Shown in pieces: positions 1 through 6,066 of a DNA stretch of 6,066 nt. Positions within the stretch are counted from its first letter, which is position 1. The number at the start of each line of letters is the position of its first letter. Under the pieces are notes generated by a model. The model was not told where the DNA came from and ran no database searches. It was given only the letters and a program-made list of their open reading frames with translations. A program made the translations under genes and the position numbers. Source of the stretch: Faucicola sp032089155 (GTDB lineage Bacteria > Pseudomonadota > Gammaproteobacteria > Pseudomonadales > Moraxellaceae); the NCBI GenBank assembly GCA_032089155.1, contig DAMDEV010000145.1, positions 1-6,066 on the forward strand, in the 5' to 3' direction.

Positions 1-627
1 GAAAAAATGCGGGGTGATACGCGCCTTTAACTGCTCGTTTTGCTCGATGAGTTTTTGTTGGTTACGCAGTTCAGCGCGGCGAATATTTTGGTACTGTATC
101 TCAAAAAAGGTGAGCAGCACCGCTATCATCAAAAAAGCAAACAAAGTATTCGCAATGGTTTCTAGGATCAGCGCATTTAAACTGACTTCATAGCCGAGCG
201 TGAAGACTAAAATCAACCGACCTAGCAAGCTCAGTACCGGCACGATAATAAACACGGTTGACAGCAGATAGGCGGTGATTTGTTTTGAACGCCAATTAAA
301 TTCTCTGAATTTTTTGGCAGAATTCGCTACAAAAACCATTTCACCCGTCACAGTTAAGATAGTAATCACCACCGTTTCAATACTATGGCGGATAATCAAA
401 CTGATATCATTGGTAAAAGTTAAATAGGTTAAAATCGAAACCAGTGAAAAAAACGCGATATAGCTTGCCCACAGTTTAATGGTCTGTTTTTCGCTCAGAT
501 TGGGCAGGAAAAAAGTGCTGGTGAGCGGCTCTTTAATCCCCTTGAGTGAAATTTGTGAGGTATCCTCAGTTTTTGCTATACTAGCCCTAGATTTTGCAGA
601 GGGAATTAACAGCTCCAGCAATCTCAT
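1..627 (-). CDS. algZ: LytS-family sensor histidine kinase, AlgZ/FimS-like (3' part outside window)
   Basis: Membrane sensor kinase of a two-component system; in pseudomonads the homologue AlgZ/FimS works with response regulator AlgR on twitching motility and exopolysaccharide. Reading the minus strand from ATG at 627 gives 209 open codons to the window edge. Residues 39-42 read FFLP, a motif I associate with the AlgZ N-terminus. About four hydrophobic segments follow (roughly 52-72, 83-101, 117-141, 152-174), then a charged, probably coiled-coil linker (176-200). The last visible residues, ARITPHFF (202-209), match the LytS-type H-box (usually Q-x-N-P-H-F-L-F-N), making His207 the likely phospho-acceptor. 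The ATP-binding domain lies outside. An AGGA Shine-Dalgarno (637-640) sits 9 nt before the start; no other ATG occurs before codon 97. About 38 residues precede FFLP, which may be longer than in pseudomonads. It is divergent from argH with only 42 nt between, as in Pseudomonas. The family is seen in sequence; the exact signal and partner are inferred. Confidence 0.85.
   Translation of the reverse strand, partial: MRLLELLIPSAKSRASIAKTEDTSQISLKGIKEPLTSTFFLPNLSEKQTIKLWASYIAFFSLVSILTYLTFTNDISLIIRHSIETVVITILTVTGEMVFVANSAKKFREFNWRSKQITAYLLSTVFIIVPVLSLLGRLILVFTLGYEVSLNALILETIANTLFAFLMIAVLLTFFEIQYQNIRRAELRNQQKLIEQNEQLKARITPHFF
553..582 (+). promoter_or_regulatory. Candidate sigma-70 promoter for argH, inside the divergent kinase gene
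   Basis: A TTGTGA hexamer (553-558) and TATACT (577-582) are separated by 18 nt, and the -10 is preceded by TGC (574-576), an extended -10. Transcription would start near 589-590, giving a leader of about 80 nt before the argH ATG. The site lies within the first 25 codons of the opposite-strand kinase gene, which is expected because the gene starts are only 42 nt apart. I saw no equally good candidate for the kinase gene. Predicted by eye only. Confidence 0.45.
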
Positions 628-669
628 TGTCTTTATTCCTTTCACACTTACACAAAAAATGGACGTATT

Positions 670-2085
670 ATGAGCAATCAAATTTCCGCTGATTCTAGCA
701 CATCTAGTATGTGGGGTGGACGTTTTAGCGAAGCCACCGACAGTTTTGTCGCTGAATTTACCGCGTCTGTCGGATTTGACCAACGTTTTGCCAATCAAGA
801 CATCGCAGGCTCAATTGCTCATGCCACCATGCTTGCCAAAGCAGGCATTATTACCGAGGCGGACAAAGACCAAATCGTTGGTGGTTTAACCCAAATCAAA
901 CAAGAAATTGCCGATGGCAAATTTGTATGGTCGGTGGCGCTTGAAGACGTGCACATGAATGTGGAGTCTCGTCTGACCGCTATCATTGGCGATGTCGGCA
1001 AAAAACTGCATACAGGGCGTAGCCGTAATGACTAAGTTGCAACCGATATCCGTTTATATCTGCGTGACCAAACCGATATTATTTTAGGATTACTAAAACG
1101 TCTACAAACGGGCTTACTTGATTTGGCAAGCCAGCATACCGACACTATCATGCCAGGCTTTACCCATCTGCAGACTGCGCAGCCTGTCAGTTTTGGTCAT
1201 CATGTGATGGCATGGTTTGAGATGCTAATGCGGGATAGCGAGCGCTTGATTGATGGTCGAAAACGTATCAACCAAATGCCCCTAGGCGCCGCAGCGCTGG
1301 CAGGTACGACCTATCCGATTGAGCGGGAATTTACCGCACAGCTACTTGGCTTTGAAGGGATTTGTCAAAACTCGCTGGATGCCGTATCCGACCGTGATTT
1401 TGCGATTGAATTTGCCAGTAGCGCAAGCCTACTAATGATGCACTTGTCACGTATGAGTGAAGAAATCATCTTGTGGATGTCAGCGCAATTTGGGTTTGTG
1501 GTCGTCCCCGATCGTTTTTGCACGGGCTCATCGATCATGCCACAAAAGAAAAACCCCGATGTGCCAGAGCTGGTACGGGGTAAAGCTGCACGCGTGTTTG
1601 GCGATATGATTACCTTACTGACTTTGATGAAAAACCAACCACTGGCTTACAACAAAGACAACCAAGAAGATAAAGAGCCGCTATTTGATGTGGTAGATAC
1701 TGTAACCGGCTCACTACTTGCTTTTGCTGATATGCTGCCTAATCTGATTCCAAACAAAGAAAATATGCGTGCTGCGACCATGAAGGGTTATGCGACCGCC
1801 ACCGATTTGGCGGATTATCTAGTGCGTAAAGGCTTAGCCTTCCGAGACGCGCATGAAGTAGTGGGTAAAGCAGTAGCGTTAGGTGTGCAAAGAGGCGTAG
1901 ATTTGAGTGAATTATCGCTCGATGAGCTTCAAGGCTTTAGCGACTTGATTGGCGAGGACGTTTTTGAATATCTGACCCTTGAAGGCTCACTCAATGCCCG
2001 TAACCACATTGGCGGTACAGCGCCTAATCAAGTCAAAATGGCGATTGAACGTGGGCGTCAGCGTATCGAACAATTAGGTCATTAA
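670..2085 (+). pseudogene. argH: argH, argininosuccinate lyase, interrupted by an in-frame TAA at codon 122
   Basis: Argininosuccinate lyase cleaves argininosuccinate to arginine and fumarate, the last step of arginine synthesis, as a cytoplasmic homotetramer. The frame is open from ATG 670 to TAA 2083-2085 (472 codons, normal family length) except for TAA at 1033-1035. Upstream are WGGRF (15-19) and GRSRND (116-121). The next residue is normally Gln (SRNDQVATD); here it is stop, and the frame resumes at once with VATDIRLYLRD. Downstream are THLQTAQP with the catalytic-base His166 and the fumarase/lyase signature GSSIMPQKKNPD (286-297) with the catalytic serine. No frameshift or other stop is seen, so a single CAA-to-TAA change is enough. 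The truncated 121-residue product lacks the catalytic His and Ser. A restart near 1123 (TTG) or 1150 (ATG) has no evident ribosome site. The start is supported by GGA at 661-663; the ATG at codon 14 is an alternative. It is probably co-transcribed with the next two genes. The mutation could be real and recent, or a sequence error. Confidence 0.93.
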
Positions 2086-2086
2086 T

Positions 2087-2431
2087 ATGCCAAAACTATT
2101 CTCATATGGCACATTACAACAAGAAAATGTACAGCTTGCCACTTTTGGGCGTACACTGGTGGGTAGTAAAGACCAACTCATTGGCTACCAGTTGGGTGAA
2201 ATTGAAATCACCGATGAAGATGTGGTCGCCAAAAGTGGCAAACGTTTTCATCCGATATTACTTAAAACCAACAACCCAACCGACAAAGTGGCAGGTGTGA
2301 TTTTTGACATTACCGATTATGAGCTTGCGCAAGCCGACCGCTACGAAGTCGATGACTATGCACGAGTCGTAGGTCACTTTGACAGTGGCGCTACCGCTTG
2401 GATTTATGCCGATGCCAGAGACTTAGACTAG
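2087..2431 (+). CDS. Gamma-glutamylcyclotransferase-like (AIG2/YtfP-type) small protein
   Basis: A 114-residue cytoplasmic protein of the GGCT-like fold. Characterised members release 5-oxoproline from gamma-glutamyl amines or peptides, but many bacterial YtfP-type members have no proven substrate. The N-terminus PKLFSYGTLQ (2-11) carries the YGTL motif of the substrate-binding loop. GVIFDI (70-75) and the segment AQADRYEVDDYARV (81-94) match the family, with Glu87 in the position of the catalytic acid. The C-terminal strand ATAWIYA (102-108) is also typical. Length is normal for the short bacterial type. The ATG lies 1 nt after the argH stop, with TTAGGT (2074-2079) inside the argH end as ribosome site, so translation is probably coupled to argH. 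Premature termination in argH could therefore lower its expression. Family assignment is firm; substrate and any link to arginine are unknown. Confidence 0.85.
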   Translation: MPKLFSYGTLQQENVQLATFGRTLVGSKDQLIGYQLGEIEITDEDVVAKSGKRFHPILLKTNNPTDKVAGVIFDITDYELAQADRYEVDDYARVVGHFDSGATAWIYADARDLD

Positions 2432-2452
2432 CAACTATTAAAAGGATAACAA

Positions 2453-2740
2453 ATGGAAACTTATAACCCCGCTGACCACATGGTCATGTGCCGTAAATAC
2501 AAACAAAAGCTACCCAAAATGCTAAAACCGCCATTTCCTAACAAGCTGGGCGAAGAATTGCAAAACACCGTGTCTGCCAAAGCGTGGAACGAATGGCTAG
2601 AGCACCAAACCATGCTCATCAATGAAAATCACTTAAGCATGATTGACCCAGAAGCCAAAAAATTTATTACCGAGCAGCGCAATAAATTTTTGGATAATGA
2701 AGACTATGAACGCCCGAAAGGCTGGACAGCGCAAAAGTAA
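2453..2740 (+). CDS. yggX: Probable Fe(2+)-trafficking protein, YggX family
   Basis: A 95-residue cytoplasmic protein. In enteric bacteria YggX protects Fe-S clusters from oxidative damage and is proposed to handle labile Fe(2+). The family Cys is kept in VMCRKYK (11-17, Cys13), followed by the PFPNKLGEEL segment (27-36), the KAWNEWLEHQTMLINENHL helix region (43-61) and DPEAKKFITEQRNKFL (65-80). The start at 2453 is chosen because AGGA (2443-2446) lies 6 nt upstream. It gives about seven more residues before the Cys than enteric YggX; ATGs at codons 10 and 12 lack a good ribosome site. It begins 21 nt after the cyclotransferase-like gene and is the last gene before the terminator, so it probably shares the argH transcript. 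Enteric yggX is instead beside mutY. Family is confident; the iron-transfer role rests on homologues. Confidence 0.92.
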   Translation: METYNPADHMVMCRKYKQKLPKMLKPPFPNKLGEELQNTVSAKAWNEWLEHQTMLINENHLSMIDPEAKKFITEQRNKFLDNEDYERPKGWTAQK

Positions 2741-2758
2741 ATAATCGCTAACAACAAA

Positions 2759-2786
2759 AAACCCCAAATAGATTTATTTGGGGTTT
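2759..2786. terminator. Bidirectional intrinsic terminator between yggX and rplS
   Basis: A perfect 12-bp inverted repeat (2759-2770 and 2775-2786; core CCCCAAATA) with a 4-nt GATT loop. On the plus strand the stem runs into TTTTTGCTTTTTT; on the minus strand it ends in six T. It lies 18 nt after the yggX stop and about 80 nt after the rplS stop, so it serves both convergent units. Confidence 0.93.
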
Positions 2787-2866
2787 TTGCTTTTTTGGTG
2801 TTGATTAAACCATGACAATCAAAGTTTAACCCATTTAGGCAGATAATAAATAACGCAGTTAAAGCC

Positions 2867-3247
2867 TTAAGCTTGCGCTTCTTCTTTACGCACTGACAGT
2901 TTTTCACGGATACGTGCTGATTTACCAGAACGGTCACGTAGGTAGTAAAGTTTGGCACGGCGTACATCACCACGACGTTTTACTTCAATTTTTGCAATTT
3001 GTGGTGAATGGGTTTGGAACGCACGTTCGACACCTACACCACTAGAGATTTTACGTACGGTAAACGCAGAGTTTAAGCCGCGGTTACGTTTAGCGATAAC
3101 AACACCTTCAAATGCTTGTAGACGCTCACGGTCGCCTTCACGCACTTTTACTTGTACGACAACAGTGTCACCAGGACCAAAACTTGGTACGTCTTGTTTA
3201 AGCTGACTATTTTCGATTTGTTGAACCAAAGGATGTTTGTTACTCAT
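2867..3247 (-). CDS. rplS: 50S ribosomal protein L19
   Basis: L19 (126 residues) is a protein of the large ribosomal subunit located near the interface with the 30S subunit. Family features are GPGDTVVVQVKVREGDRERLQAFEGVVIA, near residues 25-53, then RKISSGVGVER, the KRRGDVRRAKLYYLRDR segment and a basic C-terminus. The start is set at ATG 3247 (MSNKHPLVQQ). A GTG six codons upstream (3265) would extend the frame, but the strong AGAGGAG site (3256-3262) lies inside that extension, 8 nt before the ATG, which rules it out. It is the last gene of the rpsP-rimM-trmD-rplS operon, 124 nt after trmD, and ends at the shared terminator. The long, apparently structured spacer upstream may let L19 be translated independently of trmD. 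Confidence 0.97.
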   Translation of the reverse strand: MSNKHPLVQQIENSQLKQDVPSFGPGDTVVVQVKVREGDRERLQAFEGVVIAKRNRGLNSAFTVRKISSGVGVERAFQTHSPQIAKIEVKRRGDVRRAKLYYLRDRSGKSARIREKLSVRKEEAQA

Positions 3248-3266
3248 GAGATTTTCTCCTCTCACT

Positions 3267-3324
3267 GGGGACAGAGGCTAAGCTGACTAAGGTTAGTTGA
3301 TGTCAGCAAATGCGCATACTCCCC
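3267..3324 (-). promoter_or_regulatory. Possible structured mRNA leader of rplS
   Basis: Within the trmD-rplS spacer, GGGGA (3267-3271) can pair with TCCCC (3320-3324) around an inner 6-bp stem GCTGAC/GTCAGC (3282-3287 with 3302-3307). The fold ends just before the rplS ribosome site. Read by eye with no energy calculation. No known leader class is recognised, so its role is a guess. Confidence 0.3.
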
Positions 3325-3371
3325 GCTAATTTTATGTGCCTTGATAGCAATCGACACGATTAGGGCATCCG

Positions 3372-4142
3372 TCAAGTGGATGAATCTGGTTTGCTGTCTT
3401 TAGCAGATTGCGCTGCTTCTGTCAGCCATTTTTGTTGCTGTTTGGTTGGCACAAAGGCTTGCCACAAATCAGGACGTCTTAGCTGGGTGCGTGTTGCCTG
3501 CTGAATAAAGCGCCACTTGGCGATATTGGCATGATGCCCTGACAACAGCACGTCAGGCACTTTCATCCCTTGATATTCAGTTGGTTTAGTATATTGTGGA
3601 CAATCGAGCAAGCCATCCACAAAGGAGTCTTGCTGCGCCGATAAATCATCGCCCATTACATTGGGCAATCGGCGTATCACACTATCCATCAACACCATCG
3701 CGGGCAATTCGCCCCCTGTCAGCACGTAATCACCAATTGAGCATTCGATATCGACATACTGACTCAGTAGTCTTTCATCGATGCCTTCATAACGACCGCA
3801 TAACAAAATCAAGCCGTCATATTGGCAAAAATCAAGCACCCCACTTTCGCTCAGTGTCTTGCCTTGTGGCGATAAATACACCACAGGACAGGTTTTACCG
3901 CGCGCATTGGCTTGCGTTTTGGCGTAGTCGATGGCTTTTTGTAACGGTTCTGCCATCATTACCATACCAGGACCCCCACCAAACGGACGCTCATCGATAC
4001 GACGATAATTGTCTGTGGTAAAGTCTCTTGGGTTAATCAGCAAGATTTCCGCTTGCTTGCGAGCTAGCGCTCGCCCAGTGATGCCAAAATCAGTAATACT
4101 AGCAAACATTTCGGGCAAAATGGTTATTACCGCAAAAAACAT
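3372..4142 (-). CDS. trmD: tRNA (guanine-N1)-methyltransferase TrmD
   Basis: Uses S-adenosylmethionine to form m1G37 next to the anticodon of tRNAs reading CNN and some other codons, preventing +1 frameshifts. It is a cytoplasmic SPOUT-class homodimer and is essential in many bacteria. The 256-residue product has the N-terminal ITILPEMF (6-13), INPRDFTTDNYRRIDERPFGGGPGM (36-60), LSPQGKTL (90-97), the trefoil-knot cofactor site LLCGRYEGIDERL (113-125) and SIGDYVLTGGELPAMVLMDS (135-154). Asp172 in the DSF motif (172-174) corresponds to the known catalytic base. Every key residue I can place is present. The start is ATG 4142: an in-frame TAG lies two codons upstream, so it cannot extend, and the N-terminus matches the family. 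The ribosome site is weak (TGAGTG region), consistent with low TrmD synthesis relative to the ribosomal proteins of its operon. It lies 126 nt after rimM. Confidence 0.97.
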   Translation of the reverse strand: MFFAVITILPEMFASITDFGITGRALARKQAEILLINPRDFTTDNYRRIDERPFGGGPGMVMMAEPLQKAIDYAKTQANARGKTCPVVYLSPQGKTLSESGVLDFCQYDGLILLCGRYEGIDERLLSQYVDIECSIGDYVLTGGELPAMVLMDSVIRRLPNVMGDDLSAQQDSFVDGLLDCPQYTKPTEYQGMKVPDVLLSGHHANIAKWRFIQQATRTQLRRPDLWQAFVPTKQQQKWLTEAAQSAKDSKPDSST

Positions 4143-4268
4143 ACGCTACACTCACTTTAGCTTGATATTAACAACGCCTTGTTGATTGACAACTGCCATC
4201 GAATAAATGCTAGGCACCCATCAAGGATGAATACGCAAATGTTAATCATCAATGCTAGTTATCAACGT

Positions 4269-4826
4269 TTAATAATCACTGCCCCAATCGACCATCAGGG
4301 TTTGCTTGGCTAAATTTACCTCGCCAATGGTCTGTTTGTGCCAAGGAATCAATCGTTCTTCGCCATCCACACTATCAGCAGTCGGCTCGACTACCATAAT
4401 GGCATGGGCTCCTGTTTCAAACAGCTCTTTTACACGTCCTAAAATGACATTTTCTGACTGGCTAATCACCGTCAAACCAATCAAATCTGACCAATAATAT
4501 TCGTCTTCTGCAAGCTCGGACAGATTGTTTTTTTCTGCCCAAAGGCTCACGCCAAACATAGTTTCTGCGATATTGCGGTCGGGTACTTCGTTAAGTTGTA
4601 CCACGTAGCCTTTACCTTGTTGTCGCCAGTTTTTTACCGTTAAGGTCTTTTGACCCATGGCAGTATTGATGACCCAAGGCTGCATATGAAATATCGCTTC
4701 ACGGTCTTCAGTAAAGCTAAATACCCATAGCCAGCCATGAATGCCATAAGGCTTTTTTAGCTCGCCGATTTTAAACAGCGATGCGTTAGCCTTATTGGTA
4801 TGCAAGTCTGTCGGTTGTTTTGCCAT
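4269..4826 (-). CDS. rimM: Ribosome maturation factor RimM
   Basis: RimM binds ribosomal protein S19 and helps fold the head of the 30S subunit (16S rRNA 3' domain). The 185-residue product has a polar N-terminal tail of about 16 residues, then the RimM N-domain beginning FKIGELKKPYGIHGWLWV (18-35), with the family's phG-x-x-G-like pattern. PDRNIAETMFG (82-92) follows. The C-terminal PRC-barrel begins at DEYYWSDLIGLTV (108-120), continues through GRVKELFETGAHAIMVVE and has ERLIPW near the end. Length is normal. It is the second gene of the rpsP operon, 34 nt after rpsP. The upstream sequence AGAGCGGAC gives only a modest ribosome site, in keeping with lower expression than S16. Confidence 0.96.
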   Translation of the reverse strand: MAKQPTDLHTNKANASLFKIGELKKPYGIHGWLWVFSFTEDREAIFHMQPWVINTAMGQKTLTVKNWRQQGKGYVVQLNEVPDRNIAETMFGVSLWAEKNNLSELAEDEYYWSDLIGLTVISQSENVILGRVKELFETGAHAIMVVEPTADSVDGEERLIPWHKQTIGEVNLAKQTLMVDWGSDY

Positions 4827-4842
4827 ATTAAAGTCCGCTCTA

Positions 4843-4865
4843 CTTAATTTTTATAAAAAATTAAG
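4843..4865 (-). repeat. AT-rich perfect inverted repeat at the rpsP-rimM junction
   Basis: Arms CTTAATTTTT (4843-4852) and AAAAATTAAG (4856-4865) are perfectly complementary around a 3-nt centre. The repeat includes the rpsP stop codon and ends about 16 nt before the rimM start. Transcribed, it would form a weak, mostly A-U hairpin with no GC core or separate U-tract, so it is not a standard terminator. An RNA processing or translation-attenuating element is possible. Confidence 0.5.
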
Positions 4866-5118
4866 CAGTTGCTTGTGCTTTGCTAGCTGCTTTAAATAAA
4901 GCGGCAACACGGTCAGAAGGTTGTGCACCTTTGTTGATCCATGCTTGGTAAGCGTCAGCGTTGATACGTACTGGCACTTCTTGACCTTGCGCTAGTGGGT
5001 TAAAGAACCCGATGTTTTCGATGTAACGACCGTCACGGGCATTGCGTGAGTCGGTTACCACGATTTGATAAAATGGGCGTTTTTTCGCACCACCGCGTTG
5101 TAAACGGATAACTACCAT
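4861..5118 (-). CDS. rpsP: 30S ribosomal protein S16
   Basis: S16 is a primary-stage 30S assembly protein that binds 16S rRNA and stabilises the 5' and central domain fold. The 85-residue product matches the family end to end. It has MVVIRLQRGGAKKRPFYQIV (1-20) at the start, then DSRNARDGRYIENIGFFNP (23-41) and the AYQAWINKGAQPSDRVAALF stretch near 56-75, with a short Ala/Lys tail. The ATG at 5118 is preceded by GAGAGAAC (5122-5129) as ribosome site. It is the first gene of the rpsP-rimM-trmD-rplS operon, whose order is conserved across many proteobacteria. The candidate operon promoter lies about 125 nt upstream. Confidence 0.97.
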   Translation of the reverse strand: MVVIRLQRGGAKKRPFYQIVVTDSRNARDGRYIENIGFFNPLAQGQEVPVRINADAYQAWINKGAQPSDRVAALFKAASKAQATA

Positions 5119-5244
5119 AATGTTCTCTCTGTGAATGCAATCAATTGAATCTAGTTCAGTGGTTAGAGCCTAAAAGACCCAAACAATTGAAAAAACGGCA
5201 TAAATACAGTTTTAGCAAAGTTTAGGTACACCAAAAAGGGCAAT

Positions 5245-5273
5245 AGTTTAGCATATTTTTATCAAAATCAATA
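5245..5273 (-). promoter_or_regulatory. Candidate promoter of the rpsP-rimM-trmD-rplS operon
   Basis: On the minus strand, TAAACT (5245-5250) is preceded by TGC (5251-5253), an extended -10. Upstream, TATTGA (5268-5273) gives a 17-nt spacer, or TTGATT (5266-5271) a 15-nt one. The start would fall near 5237, leaving a leader of about 120 nt before the rpsP ATG. The leader holds two TCAATTG copies but no clear riboswitch or ribosomal-protein leader that I recognise. The rest of the 5119-5405 gap holds only the antiporter terminator. Confidence 0.5.
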
Positions 5274-5355
5274 GCTTTTTGGGGTAAATTTTGACTTTTT
5301 ATATTTAGCGCAAGTTTAATCACATTGAAGCTATGCCATCACCCACCAGTCCATA

Positions 5356-5381
5356 AAAAAGGCGCTTATTTGCGCCTTTTT
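5356..5381 (-). terminator. Intrinsic terminator after nhaD
   Basis: A perfect 10-bp inverted repeat with GGCGC/GCGCC core (5356-5365 and 5372-5381) and a 6-nt loop, followed on the minus strand by a run of six T that overlaps the stem's A/T pairs. It lies about 25 nt after the antiporter stop and separates that gene from the rpsP operon promoter downstream. Confidence 0.9.
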
Positions 5382-5405
5382 ATAATTTAATAGCTGATTA
5401 TCGTA

Positions 5406-6066
5406 TTATCGAATTATGGTTTCAATCAGCACATACACCCCTGCCCCGACCAGATAGCCAATCAGTGCAAGCCAAGTGATTTTTTTCATGTACCACATAA
5501 ACGGAATTTTCTCCATGCCCATCGCTGCCACGCCCGCGGCTGAGCCGATAATCAAACAGCTACCGCCTGTCCCCGCACAATAAGCCAAAAACTCCCAAAA
5601 CATTCCATCTTGACGAAACAGCTCAAGGCGTGCCGCTTCAGCTGCCGCCGCTTGCGCGATACTGGCATCGGTGGTCAGCGGATACATATTCATTGCCCCT
5701 GCTACCAGAGGCACGTTGTCCACGATTGACGATAACAAGCCAATCATGACATTGATGATATATACATTGCCAAAAGTGGCATCCAGCCATTTTGCTACGT
5801 CACCGAGTATGCCCGCAGTGGCGAGCGCTGCCACCGCCAATAAAATACCGAGGAAAAATAAAATACTGGGAATATCAATACGGCTTAATACGCCTTCAAC
5901 CCCGATACGCTCACGGATATAGTCATCTTGGTGACGGTGCATGATTTCAGTGACCATCCACAGTACAGCCAAGCCAAACAACACGCCGACATAAGGGGGC
6001 AAATGGGTAATAGTTTTAAAAATTGGCACAAATGCCAATGCACCCAAACCCAGCAGTAACACTGTC
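5406..6066 (-). CDS. nhaD: NhaD-type Na+/H+ antiporter (C-terminal part; 5' end outside window)
   Basis: Inner-membrane exchanger of the ion transporter (ArsB/NhaD) superfamily, expelling Na+ or Li+ for H+ and important for salt and alkaline pH tolerance. The visible 219 codons are open to the right edge; a GTG at 6062 is internal, since the frame continues through it. Numbered from the first full codon (6065), hydrophobic segments lie near 3-15, 24-42, 66-88, 102-122, 155-180 and 190-215. The family signature SSIVDNVPLVAGAMNMY (112-128) includes the Asp116-Asn117 pair, and GTGGSCLIIGSAAGVAAMG forms the second conserved membrane region. The protein ends TIIR, and an intrinsic terminator follows 25 nt on. 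About half of a typical NhaD is missing only because the window ends. It is transcribed in the same direction as the rpsP operon but is separated from it by that terminator. Confidence 0.9.
   Translation of the reverse strand, partial: TVLLLGLGALAFVPIFKTITHLPPYVGVLFGLAVLWMVTEIMHRHQDDYIRERIGVEGVLSRIDIPSILFFLGILLAVAALATAGILGDVAKWLDATFGNVYIINVMIGLLSSIVDNVPLVAGAMNMYPLTTDASIAQAAAAEAARLELFRQDGMFWEFLAYCAGTGGSCLIIGSAAGVAAMGMEKIPFMWYMKKITWLALIGYLVGAGVYVLIETIIR

Noticed and set aside
479..673. 64-codon plus-strand open frame upstream of argH
   Set aside because: It lies antisense to the well-supported kinase gene and overlaps the argH start; no family resemblance.
1033..1035. Programmed readthrough or stop reassignment at the argH TAA
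   Set aside because: Several other genes here end at TAA, and no readthrough element or family precedent is known to me; a mutation or error is simpler.
1123..2085. The argH 3' portion as a separate gene starting at TTG 1123
   Set aside because: It is in the same frame as the 5' part, the residues between continue the family sequence without a gap, and no ribosome site precedes the TTG.
2704..2973. 89-codon minus-strand open frame across the yggX-rplS junction
   Set aside because: It runs through the terminator and overlaps two real genes in other frames; no ribosome site or recognisable domain.
3248..3265. Six-codon N-terminal extension of L19 from GTG 3265
   Set aside because: The extension contains the strong Shine-Dalgarno of the downstream ATG, and L19 proteins begin at MSNKHP-like sequence.
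3596..4021. 141-codon plus-strand open frame
   Set aside because: It is entirely antisense to trmD, whose protein is conserved throughout; the frame is His/Arg/Pro-rich as shadows often are.
4152..4199. 15-codon minus-strand frame (MAVVNQQGVVNIKLK) just before trmD, a possible leader peptide
   Set aside because: No ribosome site precedes it and such short frames occur by chance; no regulatory codon run is present.

Overview
This 6.07-kb window holds core chromosomal genes of a gammaproteobacterium. The gene set and sequence character fit family Moraxellaceae, near Moraxella/Faucicola or Psychrobacter. The evidence for this is a FimS/AlgZ-type kinase divergent from argH, the canonical rpsP-rimM-trmD-rplS operon, a YggX-type protein and an NhaD antiporter. 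Placement is from recognised families and gene order only, so genus is an inference. I see no insertion sequence, phage, CRISPR array, tRNA or rRNA, and no new multi-gene system.

Layout, left to right. (1) 1-627, minus strand: 5' part of a LytS-family sensor histidine kinase (AlgZ/FimS-like) that runs off the left edge just after its phospho-acceptor histidine. (2) 670-2431 and on to 2740, plus strand: argH, a small gamma-glutamylcyclotransferase-like gene 1 nt behind it, and a YggX-family Fe(2+)-trafficking gene 21 nt further on; these look co-transcribed. A bidirectional intrinsic terminator (2759-2786) closes this unit and also ends the convergent ribosomal operon. (3) 5118-2867, minus strand: rpsP, rimM, trmD, rplS, with a candidate promoter near 5245-5273. 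(4) 5406-6066, minus strand: C-terminal half of an NhaD-type Na+/H+ antiporter, running off the right edge and followed by its own terminator.

The main anomaly is in argH. The frame is intact over 472 codons, but codon 122, normally the Gln of the conserved SRNDQ motif, reads TAA (1033-1035). A single C-to-T change from CAA explains it. If real, the strain should lack argininosuccinate lyase and need arginine; if not, it is a sequencing or assembly error. Secondary points are probable RNA structures at junctions of the rpsP operon and an argH promoter candidate lying inside the divergent kinase gene.
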